Shown one piece after another: positions 17,402 to 26,742 of a DNA stretch of 64,000 nucleotides. A model generated the notes under the pieces. That model saw only the letters and a list, made by a program, of their open reading frames with translations, was not told the DNA's origin and made no database searches. A program made the position numbers and the translations under genes. Each line of letters starts with the position of its first letter. Positions within the stretch are counted from its first letter, which is position 1. Source of the DNA: Lachnospiraceae bacterium (GTDB lineage Bacteria > Bacillota > Clostridia > Lachnospirales > Lachnospiraceae); NCBI GenBank assembly GCA_015057165.1, contig SVEY01000007.1, positions 1 to 64,000 on the forward strand, in the 5' to 3' direction.

Positions 17402-17656
17402 TTAAATATTATTTTGGAAGAATACTTCTAGGCCATTACAAGCATCTTCCTCGTCAGGTCCTTCAGCGACAATTTGTACAATCTGTCCTTCTGAGAGCAC
17501 CAGACTCATCATACCCATAATAGATTTAGCATTTACTTTCTTAGAATCAACCTCAATATAAATTCTACTTTCATATTGATTAGCTAATTGCACAAGATGT
17601 GCAATAGGTGTTGCTCCAAATTCCTCCGACATCCTTACAGCAACTTCCTTCTTCAT
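17402..17656 (-). CDS. Crh-like HPr paralogue lacking the catalytic histidine
   Basis: The 84-residue protein has the HPr fold pattern. Where HPr has GLHARPA, this has EFGATPIA, so the His15 phosphorylated by enzyme I is absent. The region around the regulatory serine is kept (AKSIMGMMSL, Ser near 46). This matches the Bacillus Crh design: phosphorylatable by HprK but not a PTS carrier. In Bacillus crh also follows whiA, and hprK lies four genes upstream here, so a regulatory role in carbon control is likely. The ATG at 17656 has AGGAGG before it; TTG one codon earlier is less likely. Confidence 0.85.
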   Translation of the reverse strand: MKKEVAVRMSEEFGATPIAHLVQLANQYESRIYIEVDSKKVNAKSIMGMMSLVLSEGQIVQIVAEGPDEEDACNGLEVFFQNNI

Positions 17657-17659
17657 CAA

Positions 17660-18559
17660 CTATTCCTCCTGGTTTCTAAGTTTATCAGCTATCTCACTGA
17701 TTCTACGTAATCGGTGGTTAACACCACTTTTACCAATAGGTGTAGAAAGATATTCACCCAATTCTTTAAGAGGGGTATCTGGATGTTCTAATCGAACATT
17801 TGCCATTTCCCCAAGTACATCTGGCAGATTAGATAATCCTATAGTTTTCTCAATATATTCTATATCCTCAATCTGCTTAACAGATGCATTAATCATCTTA
17901 GATATGTTAGCCGTCTCACAATTGACTTTTCTGTTAACCGAGTTACGCATCTCTTTTACAATTCTAACATTTTCCAAATCCATCAAGGATTTGTGCGCAC
18001 CCATAACATTAAGAACATCAACTATTTGTGACCCTTCCTTTAAGTATACCACAAAATGATTCTTTCGGCTTACAATCTTCGCTCTAACTTCAAAGAATTC
18101 TAGAATTTCTCTCAATTCTTCTGCTTGTCTGCTGGTTCTAGCTACAATCTCAAAGTGATAAGACTTATTAGGATCACTAATTGTTCCGGCAGAAAGAAAC
18201 GCACCTCTTATAAAAGCCTTCTTACAACACGGCTGTTGAATAATCAGTTTATTAATATAATCTAGTTCTACACACTCAAGCTTTTCATCATCTATAATCT
18301 TAGTTGTCTTAAGTACTTCAATAACTTTATGACCTGAGACACTTTCTGATTTATCAAATGAATGTGTCTTATTAATCAACGAGAAAAATTTTCTTTGTAA
18401 TCTATTGTTATCTTGCTCAAGTTCTAGTACACTTTCATTTCCATCAATTCTGAGCCTACAGCCAAAGCTTGTTATTGCAGATAACTCAGCAATCTGACAA
18501 TGCCTGGCCTTACTTATGTTACCATACAATTCATTCTTTACGTCACTAGAAAATGACAT
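17660..18559 (-). CDS. whiA: DNA-binding protein WhiA
   Basis: WhiA combines a LAGLIDADG-homing-endonuclease-like N-terminal region with a C-terminal helix-turn-helix; in Firmicutes it influences cell division and nucleoid organisation. The 299 residues show MSFSSDVKNEL at the start, CCKKAFIRGAFLSAGTISDP in the middle (about 115-134) and the HTH region LPDVLGEMANVRLEHPDTPL (about 243-262) with IGKSGVNHRLRRI. It lies 2 nt after rapZ and 3 nt before the HPr-like gene, the conserved Firmicute order. Confidence 0.95.
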   Translation of the reverse strand: MSFSSDVKNELYGNISKARHCQIAELSAITSFGCRLRIDGNESVLELEQDNNRLQRKFFSLINKTHSFDKSESVSGHKVIEVLKTTKIIDDEKLECVELDYINKLIIQQPCCKKAFIRGAFLSAGTISDPNKSYHFEIVARTSRQAEELREILEFFEVRAKIVSRKNHFVVYLKEGSQIVDVLNVMGAHKSLMDLENVRIVKEMRNSVNRKVNCETANISKMINASVKQIEDIEYIEKTIGLSNLPDVLGEMANVRLEHPDTPLKELGEYLSTPIGKSGVNHRLRRISEIADKLRNQEE

Positions 18560-18561
18560 GT

Positions 18562-19425
18562 CTATTTACCTCTTGCCCTATCTTTTTCTATGTCGCGATG
18601 CTCCACTCTTAGTCCAACATCAGTACAATCTAAAAGAGCTTTATACAATTCATTTGCTAAAGTAACAGAACGATGTTTACCACCTGTACAGCCAATACAA
18701 ATAACAAGTTGATTCTTTCCCTCTTTAATATAATTAGGAATAAGAAATCTAACCATGTCCTCTAGTTTATCAACAAATTCTTTTGCTTCATTTGAATCCA
18801 TCACATAGTCTCGTACCGGCTTATCATTACCTGTTAAGGGTTGCAATTCCGGTATATAAAATGGATTAGGCAAAAATCTCACATCAAATACTAAATCAGC
18901 ATCTGCAGGTATTCCATATTTGAACCCAAAAGACATTACTGTGACAAAAAGATTTTTATATTCACCACCATCAAGAAAAATCTTTGTTAACTCTTCTTTC
19001 AAATCTCTCACAAGTAAATGAGTCGTATCGATTATGTAATCTGCTCTTTCAAGCAAAAAGCTTGTGGCTTCCCTTTCCTCATATATTCCCGATTGAATAT
19101 TCATAGGTCCAGTCAAAGGATGAGTTCTTCTAGTCTCCTTATAACGCTTCATCAAAGTAGCATTATCAGCATCTAAATAAAGTATCTCAATCTCTTTCTT
19201 GTAGTCATCAAGAATCTGTGCAACTTCGCTTATGCCCTTGCCTGCTCTTGCATCAATTCCAACAACAAGATTTCTATCACTATATTCTTCTAATGCAAGG
19301 GTTACAAAACTCCTAAGAAGTGGTATGGGAAGATTATCTACACAGTCATATCCTATATCTTCTAGTATTTTGAAAGCAGAATTTTTTCCTGCTCCCGACA
19401 TTCCAGTAAGAAGAAGTAATCTCAT
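18562..19425 (-). CDS. rapZ: RapZ/YvcJ-family nucleotide-binding protein
   Basis: This 287-residue P-loop protein family binds nucleotides and, in enterics, adapts RNase E to a small RNA; in Firmicutes the role is less clear. The P-loop reads GMSGAGKN at residues 8-15, so the usual Ser/Thr after Lys is Asn, followed by Ser. The C-terminal signature IGCTGGKHRSVTLA (about 253-266) is intact. It overlaps the murB stop by 4 nt (coupled translation) and precedes whiA. The gluconeogenesis regulator mgfK, which separates these two in Bacillus, is missing here. Confidence 0.93.
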   Translation of the reverse strand: MRLLLLTGMSGAGKNSAFKILEDIGYDCVDNLPIPLLRSFVTLALEEYSDRNLVVGIDARAGKGISEVAQILDDYKKEIEILYLDADNATLMKRYKETRRTHPLTGPMNIQSGIYEEREATSFLLERADYIIDTTHLLVRDLKEELTKIFLDGGEYKNLFVTVMSFGFKYGIPADADLVFDVRFLPNPFYIPELQPLTGNDKPVRDYVMDSNEAKEFVDKLEDMVRFLIPNYIKEGKNQLVICIGCTGGKHRSVTLANELYKALLDCTDVGLRVEHRDIEKDRARGK

Positions 19426-20333
19426 TCAAATTCTCCTATAAATCTAACCTCAGGTTCAAGTCTAACATTTGAATCCTCATAAACCTTCTTAGATACATCC
19501 TTCATAAGATTTCTTACATCCATTGCAGATGCATTATCATAATTAATTACAAATCCACAGTGCTTTTCAGAAACCATGGCTCCACCTACTCTATATCCTC
19601 GAAGATTAGATTCTTCAATAAGCTTTCCTGCAAAATGTCCCTCTGGCCTCTTAAATGTTGAACCTGCGCTAGGATAATTAAGAGGTTGCTTATCTACTCT
19701 TCTACCATTAAGTTCCTGCATTGTAGATTTAATGTCATCATAAACACCTGGCTTTAGTTTGAATTTGGCACTAAGAATTATTCCTCCCTCGTCCATTATC
19801 TTACTATGTCTATAGGACAATTCTAATTCATTATTAGAATAGCACTTCACTACTCCCTTTGAAGTAAGAACATTAGCCGACACAAGAATATCTTTTATCT
19901 CGCCTCCGTAGGCTCCTGCATTCATTAGCACTGCGCCACCAACTGAACCTGGTATTCCTGATGCAAATTCCATCCCTGAAAGGTTAGCATTTAATGCATT
20001 ATTAGCAGTCTTTGAAAGCAATGCGCCCCCCTCTGCTTCAACAACATCATCTTCCACCTTTATATCAGACATTCTTTTTCCAATAGAAATAGTAACTCCC
20101 CTGATTCCTTTGTCACCAACCAGCACATTACTACCATTTCCAATTACTGTATACGCAACATCTTCACTATTACATGCCTCTATAACTTTCTCGATTTCAT
20201 CAGCAGCAATTTCTATAAACACATCAGCATTTCCACCAATTCGAAATGTTGTATGCCTGCTCATAGGTTCATCAAGATATACATTATTTTCATCTACAAT
20301 TGTTAATAATTTATCAATAAATTCTCGTTTCAT
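19422..20333 (-). CDS. murB: UDP-N-acetylenolpyruvoylglucosamine reductase
   Basis: This FAD enzyme completes UDP-N-acetylmuramate formation for peptidoglycan. Signatures are the start RHTTFRIGGNADV, VIGNGSNVLVGD, the SGIPGSVGGAVLMNAGAYGGE flavin region (split: GIPGSVGGAV, LMNAGAYGGE) and YPSAGSTFKRP, where the catalytic serine lies. I place the start at ATG 20333 (303 residues), which has GGAAAG upstream. The frame is open to a TTG at 20375, but without a ribosome-binding site. It leads rapZ-whiA-HPr-like. Confidence 0.93.
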   Translation of the reverse strand: MKREFIDKLLTIVDENNVYLDEPMSRHTTFRIGGNADVFIEIAADEIEKVIEACNSEDVAYTVIGNGSNVLVGDKGIRGVTISIGKRMSDIKVEDDVVEAEGGALLSKTANNALNANLSGMEFASGIPGSVGGAVLMNAGAYGGEIKDILVSANVLTSKGVVKCYSNNELELSYRHSKIMDEGGIILSAKFKLKPGVYDDIKSTMQELNGRRVDKQPLNYPSAGSTFKRPEGHFAGKLIEESNLRGYRVGGAMVSEKHCGFVINYDNASAMDVRNLMKDVSKKVYEDSNVRLEPEVRFIGEFE

Positions 20334-20448
20334 ACTTATCTTTCCACTTATATTAACTATATAGCATTTAATCAATAATATATATATCTATTATCCATAA
20401 AAAAGAAGGATAATATGGGATTTTTTTTACACTTTATACATTTTCACG

Positions 20449-21885
20449 TTATGCTTTCATGGCAAATGCAATATATGCTTTATAAGCCTCATATAAGTCA
20501 ACCTTGCTAATAACTTCATATGGAGCATGCATGCTAAGAACGGCAACACCCCCATCTATAACATTCATATTATAGTTACCGAAGATATATGCGATAGTAC
20601 CGCCGCCTCCTTGATCAACTTTTCCCAGCTCACATGTCTGATAACAAATATCATTTTCCTCAAATATACTTCTTATCTTGCCCATGTATTCTGCACTTGC
20701 GTCATTAGATCCAGACTTACCCCTGGCTCCAGTATATTTGTTAACCGCAAATCCTTTTCCCAGATATGCACTATTCTTCTTTTCAAATGCACTTCCATAT
20801 ATACTGTCATATGCACCACTTACATCTGATGAAATGGCAAAAGAATTCGAAAGTGTTCTACGAAGGAGTAAATCTGAATAATCTGTGCAAAGATTTATAA
20901 GTTCTGCCACAGTATTCTCAAAGAAGCGGGAGTTCATTCCTGTTGCTCCTACACTTCCTATTTCTTCCTTATCTACAAGAAGTCCACATACAGTTCTCTT
21001 TGGATTCTTCGCTCTGCATACAGCTTCAAATGTAGGATAAGAGCACACTCTATCATCATGACCATAGCCAAGAATCATACTTCTATCAACGCCCATATCC
21101 CATGCTTTTCCTGCAGGTACAACCTCCACTTCACAAGACATAAAGTCTTCTTCTCTATAGTCATATTTCTTACTACCATTTTCCTTATCAATACTATTAA
21201 AGTACTCAATGATAATATTCATTACATTTTTGTTAATAAGTTGCTTCTTGTCTTTATCATCCTTTATTTCATCACCATAAGGAATAGAACCAATTAATAC
21301 ATTTAAATCTTCGCCTTCAATTACTTTCTTTGCTTCTTTAGACATCTGGTCTGCAGACAAATGTATTAACAAATCTGTAATACAAAATACAGGGTCATCA
21401 TCCTTTTCACCTATTACAAAATCAACTGTTGTTCCATCTGTTTTTGCAATAGTTCCATGAAGTGCCAGTGGAATAGTAACCCATTGGTACTTCTTTATTC
21501 CTCCATAATAATGGGTATCAAGAAGCGCCATGTCAGAATCTTCATATAGAGGATTTTGTTTTAAATCCAATCTAGGCGAGTCAATGTGAGCACCTAGAAT
21601 ATTCATTCCCGTACATATATCTTCCTTACCTATTACGAATAAGGCTATTTCCTTACCCATATTAGTTGCATAGATTCGATCTCCCGTTTTAAGCTTCTTA
21701 TTCTTACTTATTGCTTCTTCTATACTAATAAATCCTCTGCTTCGAGCTTTTTTCTCAAAATACTTAGTACACTCCCTCTCTGTCTTGCAATTAGATAAAA
21801 AATCTTTATAGCCATTTGCAAAACTGTGTACTTTGTTTAGTTCATCCTTTTTCTGATATTTCTTCCATACGTTTTCTCTTTCCAT
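20449..21885 (-). CDS. M18-family aminopeptidase
   Basis: This zinc aminopeptidase removes N-terminal residues in the cytosol. Its 478 residues contain LGAHIDSPRLDLKQNPL (first zinc histidine and Asp, about 98-114), HYYGGIKKYQW, VDKEEIGSVGATGMNS (catalytic Glu pair, about 312-327) and SMHAPYEVISKVD near the C-terminus with the last zinc histidine. It begins 5 nt after hprK ends, so it is cotranscribed with it. A GGATAAT hairpin lies in the 115-nt gap before murB but has no clear T tract. Confidence 0.9.
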   Translation of the reverse strand: MERENVWKKYQKKDELNKVHSFANGYKDFLSNCKTERECTKYFEKKARSRGFISIEEAISKNKKLKTGDRIYATNMGKEIALFVIGKEDICTGMNILGAHIDSPRLDLKQNPLYEDSDMALLDTHYYGGIKKYQWVTIPLALHGTIAKTDGTTVDFVIGEKDDDPVFCITDLLIHLSADQMSKEAKKVIEGEDLNVLIGSIPYGDEIKDDKDKKQLINKNVMNIIIEYFNSIDKENGSKKYDYREEDFMSCEVEVVPAGKAWDMGVDRSMILGYGHDDRVCSYPTFEAVCRAKNPKRTVCGLLVDKEEIGSVGATGMNSRFFENTVAELINLCTDYSDLLLRRTLSNSFAISSDVSGAYDSIYGSAFEKKNSAYLGKGFAVNKYTGARGKSGSNDASAEYMGKIRSIFEENDICYQTCELGKVDQGGGGTIAYIFGNYNMNVIDGGVAVLSMHAPYEVISKVDLYEAYKAYIAFAMKA

Positions 21886-21890
21886 TTTAC

Positions 21891-22826
21891 CTATTCTCCT
21901 TGATGATTCTTAATATTTTCCTGTACTCTTCTATACAACTCTTCCGCTGCATTATATCCCATCTTCTTCTGTCTATGGTTTACTGCCGCAGTCTCACAAA
22001 TTACAGCCAAATTACGTCCTGGTCTAATTGGAAGCGAATGACATACAACAGGTACATCTAATATATCCATGTACTCATCTTGTAGACCAAGTCTGTCGTA
22101 CTCGGCTCCCTTTTTCCAATCCTCTAATTTGATAACAAGATCAATTCGCTGTAATTCTTTTACACATTCAACTCCATAGAGGCTCTTTACATCAATAATT
22201 CCTATGCCTCGAAGTTCTATCAAGTACTTTGTTGTTGCAGGAGCACATCCTAGAAGTGTATTCTGATTAGTTCTTTTTATTTCAACAGTATCATCAGCAA
22301 CCAGACGGTGCCCTCTTCTTATAAGTTCTAGGGCAGCTTCTGATTTACCTATTCCGCTTTCCCCTGTTATAAGCAGGCCTTCTCCATATACGTCTACAAG
22401 AACTCCATGTAGTCCAGTAGATGGTGCAAGTTCAAGACTTAATGTATTAATAAGTTCTGCCATAAATTCAGAAGTGTTACGATCTGTTCCAAGAACAGGA
22501 ACACCATTCTTATTAGCAGTCTCTAAAAAGTATGGTTCAGGTTCAAAATTCCTGCAAAATATTACTGCAGGAATAGGATAAGATAATAACTTATCATATT
22601 GTTCATTTCGAGCCTTTTCATCTATTTGCTCAAGATAAGAATGCTCTACCATTCCTATAAGTTGAATTCTGTTGGCTTCAAAATGTTCATAGAAACCATT
22701 AAGCTGAAGAGCAGGTCTATTAACATCTGGAATGTATACAGTTTTAGTATTCAAATCTATAGAATCTGTATAATTCTTAAGTTCCAACTTACTTGTTATA
22801 GTTGCAAGATTTGCCCCAATATTCAT
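21891..22826 (-). CDS. hprK: HPr kinase/phosphorylase
   Basis: HprK phosphorylates and dephosphorylates Ser46 of HPr-type proteins and so sets carbon catabolite control in Firmicutes. The 311 residues have the N-terminal MutS-like domain, the P-loop GESGIGKS at 155-162, and the C-terminal loop VVCHSLPIRPGRNLA with the K3-like hexamer signature region. Two unusual HPr-like genes are in this window, at 17402-17656 and 39612-39884, and are possible substrates. It is transcribed toward the M18 aminopeptidase. Confidence 0.95.
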   Translation of the reverse strand: MNIGANLATITSKLELKNYTDSIDLNTKTVYIPDVNRPALQLNGFYEHFEANRIQLIGMVEHSYLEQIDEKARNEQYDKLLSYPIPAVIFCRNFEPEPYFLETANKNGVPVLGTDRNTSEFMAELINTLSLELAPSTGLHGVLVDVYGEGLLITGESGIGKSEAALELIRRGHRLVADDTVEIKRTNQNTLLGCAPATTKYLIELRGIGIIDVKSLYGVECVKELQRIDLVIKLEDWKKGAEYDRLGLQDEYMDILDVPVVCHSLPIRPGRNLAVICETAAVNHRQKKMGYNAAEELYRRVQENIKNHQGE

Positions 22827-22880
22827 ACTTTATACCTCCATTTATAAATCAACTCGCTAATATAACAATTTTACCACATC

Positions 22881-24770
22881 TTACTTATGAAAGAAATCAT
22901 ATACACTCTTTGCACTTTTTTTATCAAGGCCATCTACCTTCTCTAATTCTTCTAATTCAGCCTCTCTTATACTCTCTAAATCAGAGAAATATTTCATCAA
23001 AGCTTTACGTCTCTTTGGTCCAATACCTTCAATATCATCAAGAATTGAATGTACCATCCCCTGTCCTCTTAGCTTCTTATGATAAGAAATAGCAAAGCGG
23101 TGCGCTTCATCCTGTAATCTTGTAATAAGTTTAAAGCCCTCAGAAGATGTATCAATAGATAGTTCCTTCCCATTATAGATTAGACCTCTTGTATTATGAT
23201 GATCATCTTTTACCATTCCTGCAACAGGAATATCTAGTCCAAGTTCATCTAATACTTCTAATGCTATATTAACCTGTCCTAATCCTCCATCCATCATTAG
23301 AAGATCCGGCAATTTACCAAAACCTTTTTTTGTATTTCCTTCCTCTATCTCAGTCCTGGCCCTCTCAAAACGTCTCGTTAAAACTTCCTTCATAGAGCCA
23401 TAATCATTGGGTCCATCAATTGTCTTGATTCTGAATTTTCTATAATCATTTTTCTTAGGTTTGCCACCCTCAAATACAACCATGGAACCAACAGAATCAT
23501 ACCCGCTTATATTAGATATATCATAGGCTTCCATTCTGTCTATTTTATTTATCCCAAGCAAGTCACTTATTTCCTTAAGGGCACCAATTGTCCTACCCAT
23601 TTCACGTTTCATTCGCTCTCGATTGTTTTCCAAGGTCATTTTCGCATTTGTTCTTGCCATATCCAGCAGATGCTTTTTCTTACCTATCTTCGGAGTTATT
23701 ATTTGAATTCTTCTGTTTCTAATAGATGCATTATAATCACTAATATCATCATCTTCTATATCAATGTTATTATTTATCTCATTTAGATACTCCTCTAGGA
23801 GTACTAAGTTGTCGAGTTCTTCATCTACATATATCTCTTTTGGGATAAATAAAGCACCATCATAGAATTGTTTTATAAATGTATATATTAAACTCTCGTC
23901 TGACTCTGCATTTTCCATAGCAAAATAAAAGTGATCTCTTCCAAGGAGTTTTCCATTACGAATAAAGAGTATATATACCACTGCTTCATCATCCTCTTTA
24001 TACATTGAAATCACATCAACATCTTCATTATCTGCACTTGTAATTTTCTGTTTTTCGATGCAATTTCTAATGGATTCCATTAAATCGCGATACTCCGCGG
24101 CCTTTTCAAAATCAAGTTCTTCAGAAGCTTTATTCATCTTTTCTGTTAACATATCAATAGTCTTCTTATGATTTCCTTTAAGAAACTCTATTGCCTTATT
24201 AACATTTTCCATATATTCTTCGTAATAATCATCTGTAGCACATACTCCCAGGCATTGATTAATATGATAATCAAGACAAGGTCTGTCAACATTAAGACTA
24301 TTACAAGTTCTTATCTTATATACCTTGCGAAGAAACGTAATGGTATCCTTTACAGAATACGCCGATGTAAATGGTCCAAAATACTTAGACTTATCATTCT
24401 TTAGTTCACGAGTCATTATAATACGAGGATATTTCTCATAAAGCGTAACCTTAATAAAAGGATATGTCTTATCATCTCGAAGTAAAGTATTATACTTTGG
24501 TCTGTGTTCTTTAATCAGGTTACATTCAAGAACAAGAGCCTCAAGTTCCGAATCAGTTACGATGTAATCAAAATGATGGATATTCTCAACTAATCTGTCT
24601 TTTCTGATACCCTCATTGTGACTGGCTCTAAAATATTGCCTGACTCTATTACGTAGTGAGACTGCTTTTCCAACATATATAATTGTGTCTTTTTCATCCT
24701 GCATAAGATAAACTCCCGGTTTATCCGGGAGCTTACTTAAATCATCACTAAAATCTCTATTCATCATCAT
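22881..24770 (-). CDS. uvrC: Excinuclease ABC subunit C
   Basis: UvrC makes the dual incisions in nucleotide excision repair. The 629 residues contain the GIY-YIG nuclease (LPDKPGVYLMQDEKDTIIYVGKA in part: PGVYLMQD, IIYVGKA, about 14-35), the UvrB-binding UVR motif near 205-235, the RNase H-like nuclease with LLMMDGG (about 487-493) and a C-terminal HhH pair ending GLDKKSAKSVYDFFHK. Its ATG overlaps the ftsH stop by 14 nt, so translation is probably coupled; no separate strong ribosome-binding site is seen. Confidence 0.96.
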   Translation of the reverse strand: MMMNRDFSDDLSKLPDKPGVYLMQDEKDTIIYVGKAVSLRNRVRQYFRASHNEGIRKDRLVENIHHFDYIVTDSELEALVLECNLIKEHRPKYNTLLRDDKTYPFIKVTLYEKYPRIIMTRELKNDKSKYFGPFTSAYSVKDTITFLRKVYKIRTCNSLNVDRPCLDYHINQCLGVCATDDYYEEYMENVNKAIEFLKGNHKKTIDMLTEKMNKASEELDFEKAAEYRDLMESIRNCIEKQKITSADNEDVDVISMYKEDDEAVVYILFIRNGKLLGRDHFYFAMENAESDESLIYTFIKQFYDGALFIPKEIYVDEELDNLVLLEEYLNEINNNIDIEDDDISDYNASIRNRRIQIITPKIGKKKHLLDMARTNAKMTLENNRERMKREMGRTIGALKEISDLLGINKIDRMEAYDISNISGYDSVGSMVVFEGGKPKKNDYRKFRIKTIDGPNDYGSMKEVLTRRFERARTEIEEGNTKKGFGKLPDLLMMDGGLGQVNIALEVLDELGLDIPVAGMVKDDHHNTRGLIYNGKELSIDTSSEGFKLITRLQDEAHRFAISYHKKLRGQGMVHSILDDIEGIGPKRRKALMKYFSDLESIREAELEELEKVDGLDKKSAKSVYDFFHK

Positions 24771-26742
24771 CTACAAAGAAGTCATCTTCTTCAAAAATAT
24801 CTTCGTTATCTTCTGCTTCCTCTATTCCCTTAAGTTTATGAAATCTCTTCATAAATTCTTTACCGGTAATAGTTTCATTCTCATATAAATATTCTGAAAT
24901 ATTATCAAGAATTTCCTTGTTTTCTTCTAGGGTATTGAGAGCATCTTTATATAGTCCATTAATCAATCTATTAACTTCATCATCAATCTCAGATGCTGTT
25001 TTGTCACCACAATTTAATGACGCTCTTCCTTCAAGATATTGGCTCTCTACTGTGGCAAGTCCCATCATACCGAATGTCTCTGACATTCCGAATCGCATAA
25101 CCATATTACGGGCAATTGACGTGGCCTGCTCAATATCATTTGCAGCACCACTTGTTACGGTATTGAAAATCAGCTCTTCTGCAGCTCTACCACCCATAAA
25201 GGTCTTAATCTTAGCAATAAGTTCATCTTTAGTCTGTAAGAATTTCTCTTCTTCTGGTGTCTGAAGTGTATATCCAAGAGCTCCCATAGTACGAGGAACA
25301 ATAGTTATCTTCTGAACAGGTTCTGAATCCTTCTGCAATGCAGAGATAAGAGCATGACCCACTTCATGATAAGAAACTATCTTTCTTTCCTTATCACTCA
25401 TAACCCTATCCTTCTTCTCCTTGCCTCCTACAGCAACAAGTTCAAATGCTTCAAAAAGGTCTTGTTGATTAACACTATTTCTATTATTCTTGACTGCAAT
25501 AATGGCAGCCTCATTAATAATATTAGCAAGGTCAGAACCAACCAAACCTGCTGAAGCAAGGGCAATTGCGTCAAGATCAACTGTTTCATCAAGATTTACA
25601 TCATGAGAATGAACCTTAAGGGTCTCTAATCTTCCCTTTAGATCAGGTCTATCAACAATGATTCTTCTATCAAATCGTCCTGGTCTAAGAAGGGCTTTAT
25701 CAAGAACCTCTGGTCTATTAGTTGCCGCCAAAATAAGTAAACCTTTGGATGAGTCAAATCCATCCATCTCCGCAAGCAACTGATTTAGTGTCTGCTCACG
25801 CTCGTCATTTCCTCCACCATATCTACTATCACGGCTCTTACCTATAGCATCAATCTCATCTATAAATATAATACATGGTGCAGACTTGTTAGCCTCCTTG
25901 AACAAATCTCTAACACGAGAAGCTCCTACACCAACGAACATTTCCACGAAATCAGATCCTGCAAGTGAAAAGAATGGCACTCCAGCTTCACCGGCTACAG
26001 CCTTCGCTAGCAATGTCTTACCTGTACCAGGAGGTCCAACAAGAAGTGCTCCCTTAGGTAGTTTTGCACCAATCTCTGTATATTTCTGAGGATTATGGAG
26101 GAAATCAACTACCTCCTCTAAGGAATCTTTTGCTTCATCCTGACCGGCAACATCCTTAAACGTCACACCTGTACTCTTCTCTACATAGACTTTGGCATTA
26201 CTTTTTCCTACGCCAAATGCTCCTGAGCCACCCATTTTCTTCATAGCGAAACTCATAAGAACCCATATTAGAACAATAGGAATTATCCAGCTTAAGATAT
26301 TAAGGATAATACTTGCAGTTGAGCTTTGTGCCTTTCCTTTAATATCCACTCCATGAGCTTTAAGATCAGGAACAAGCTGGTCGTCTTTCACATATACAGT
26401 ATAATACTTAACATCTAACTTCTTTCCTGTCTTTTCTTTATAATAGTCCTGTGTCTTCTGCATATCCTCAGAACCAGTAAATGTTGCATCATCCTTTAAG
26501 GTTATGTTAATCTTATCATCTTCAAATTCTGCTTCCTTAACTTGATCAGAGTCAACAAGATTAACAAATTGCGTATAAGAAATCTCTTCTTTAGAAGAGG
26601 AACCAGTTCTTGTATAAATAAGACTGGTTACAAACAAAGCAATAAGCGCGAATACAATAAATGCGTATATAGGCGTACGATTATTATTCTTATTGTTATT
26701 ATTATTGCCTTGACCATTATTGTTATTGTTGTTCTCGTTCAT
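24757..26742 (-). CDS. ftsH: ATP-dependent zinc metalloprotease FtsH
   Basis: FtsH is a membrane-bound AAA+ protease for quality control. An Asn-rich start precedes two membrane spans (about 24-43 and 145-165). Walker A GPPGTGKT is at 236-243, Walker B IIFIDEID at 291-298, the SRH arginine region at 341-359, and the zinc site HEVGH at 459-463. The tail is acidic. The start overlaps the upstream glycosyltransferase by 20 nt with AAAGG 7 nt before the ATG, so ftsH appears to be coupled to a polysaccharide gene, which is unusual. Confidence 0.96.
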   Translation of the reverse strand: MNENNNNNNGQGNNNNNKNNNRTPIYAFIVFALIALFVTSLIYTRTGSSSKEEISYTQFVNLVDSDQVKEAEFEDDKINITLKDDATFTGSEDMQKTQDYYKEKTGKKLDVKYYTVYVKDDQLVPDLKAHGVDIKGKAQSSTASIILNILSWIIPIVLIWVLMSFAMKKMGGSGAFGVGKSNAKVYVEKSTGVTFKDVAGQDEAKDSLEEVVDFLHNPQKYTEIGAKLPKGALLVGPPGTGKTLLAKAVAGEAGVPFFSLAGSDFVEMFVGVGASRVRDLFKEANKSAPCIIFIDEIDAIGKSRDSRYGGGNDEREQTLNQLLAEMDGFDSSKGLLILAATNRPEVLDKALLRPGRFDRRIIVDRPDLKGRLETLKVHSHDVNLDETVDLDAIALASAGLVGSDLANIINEAAIIAVKNNRNSVNQQDLFEAFELVAVGGKEKKDRVMSDKERKIVSYHEVGHALISALQKDSEPVQKITIVPRTMGALGYTLQTPEEEKFLQTKDELIAKIKTFMGGRAAEELIFNTVTSGAANDIEQATSIARNMVMRFGMSETFGMMGLATVESQYLEGRASLNCGDKTASEIDDEVNRLINGLYKDALNTLEENKEILDNISEYLYENETITGKEFMKRFHKLKGIEEAEDNEDIFEEDDFFVDDDE

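Noticed and set aside
20334..20375. TTG start extending MurB by 14 residues
   Set aside because: No ribosome-binding site; the ATG at 20333 matches the family start.
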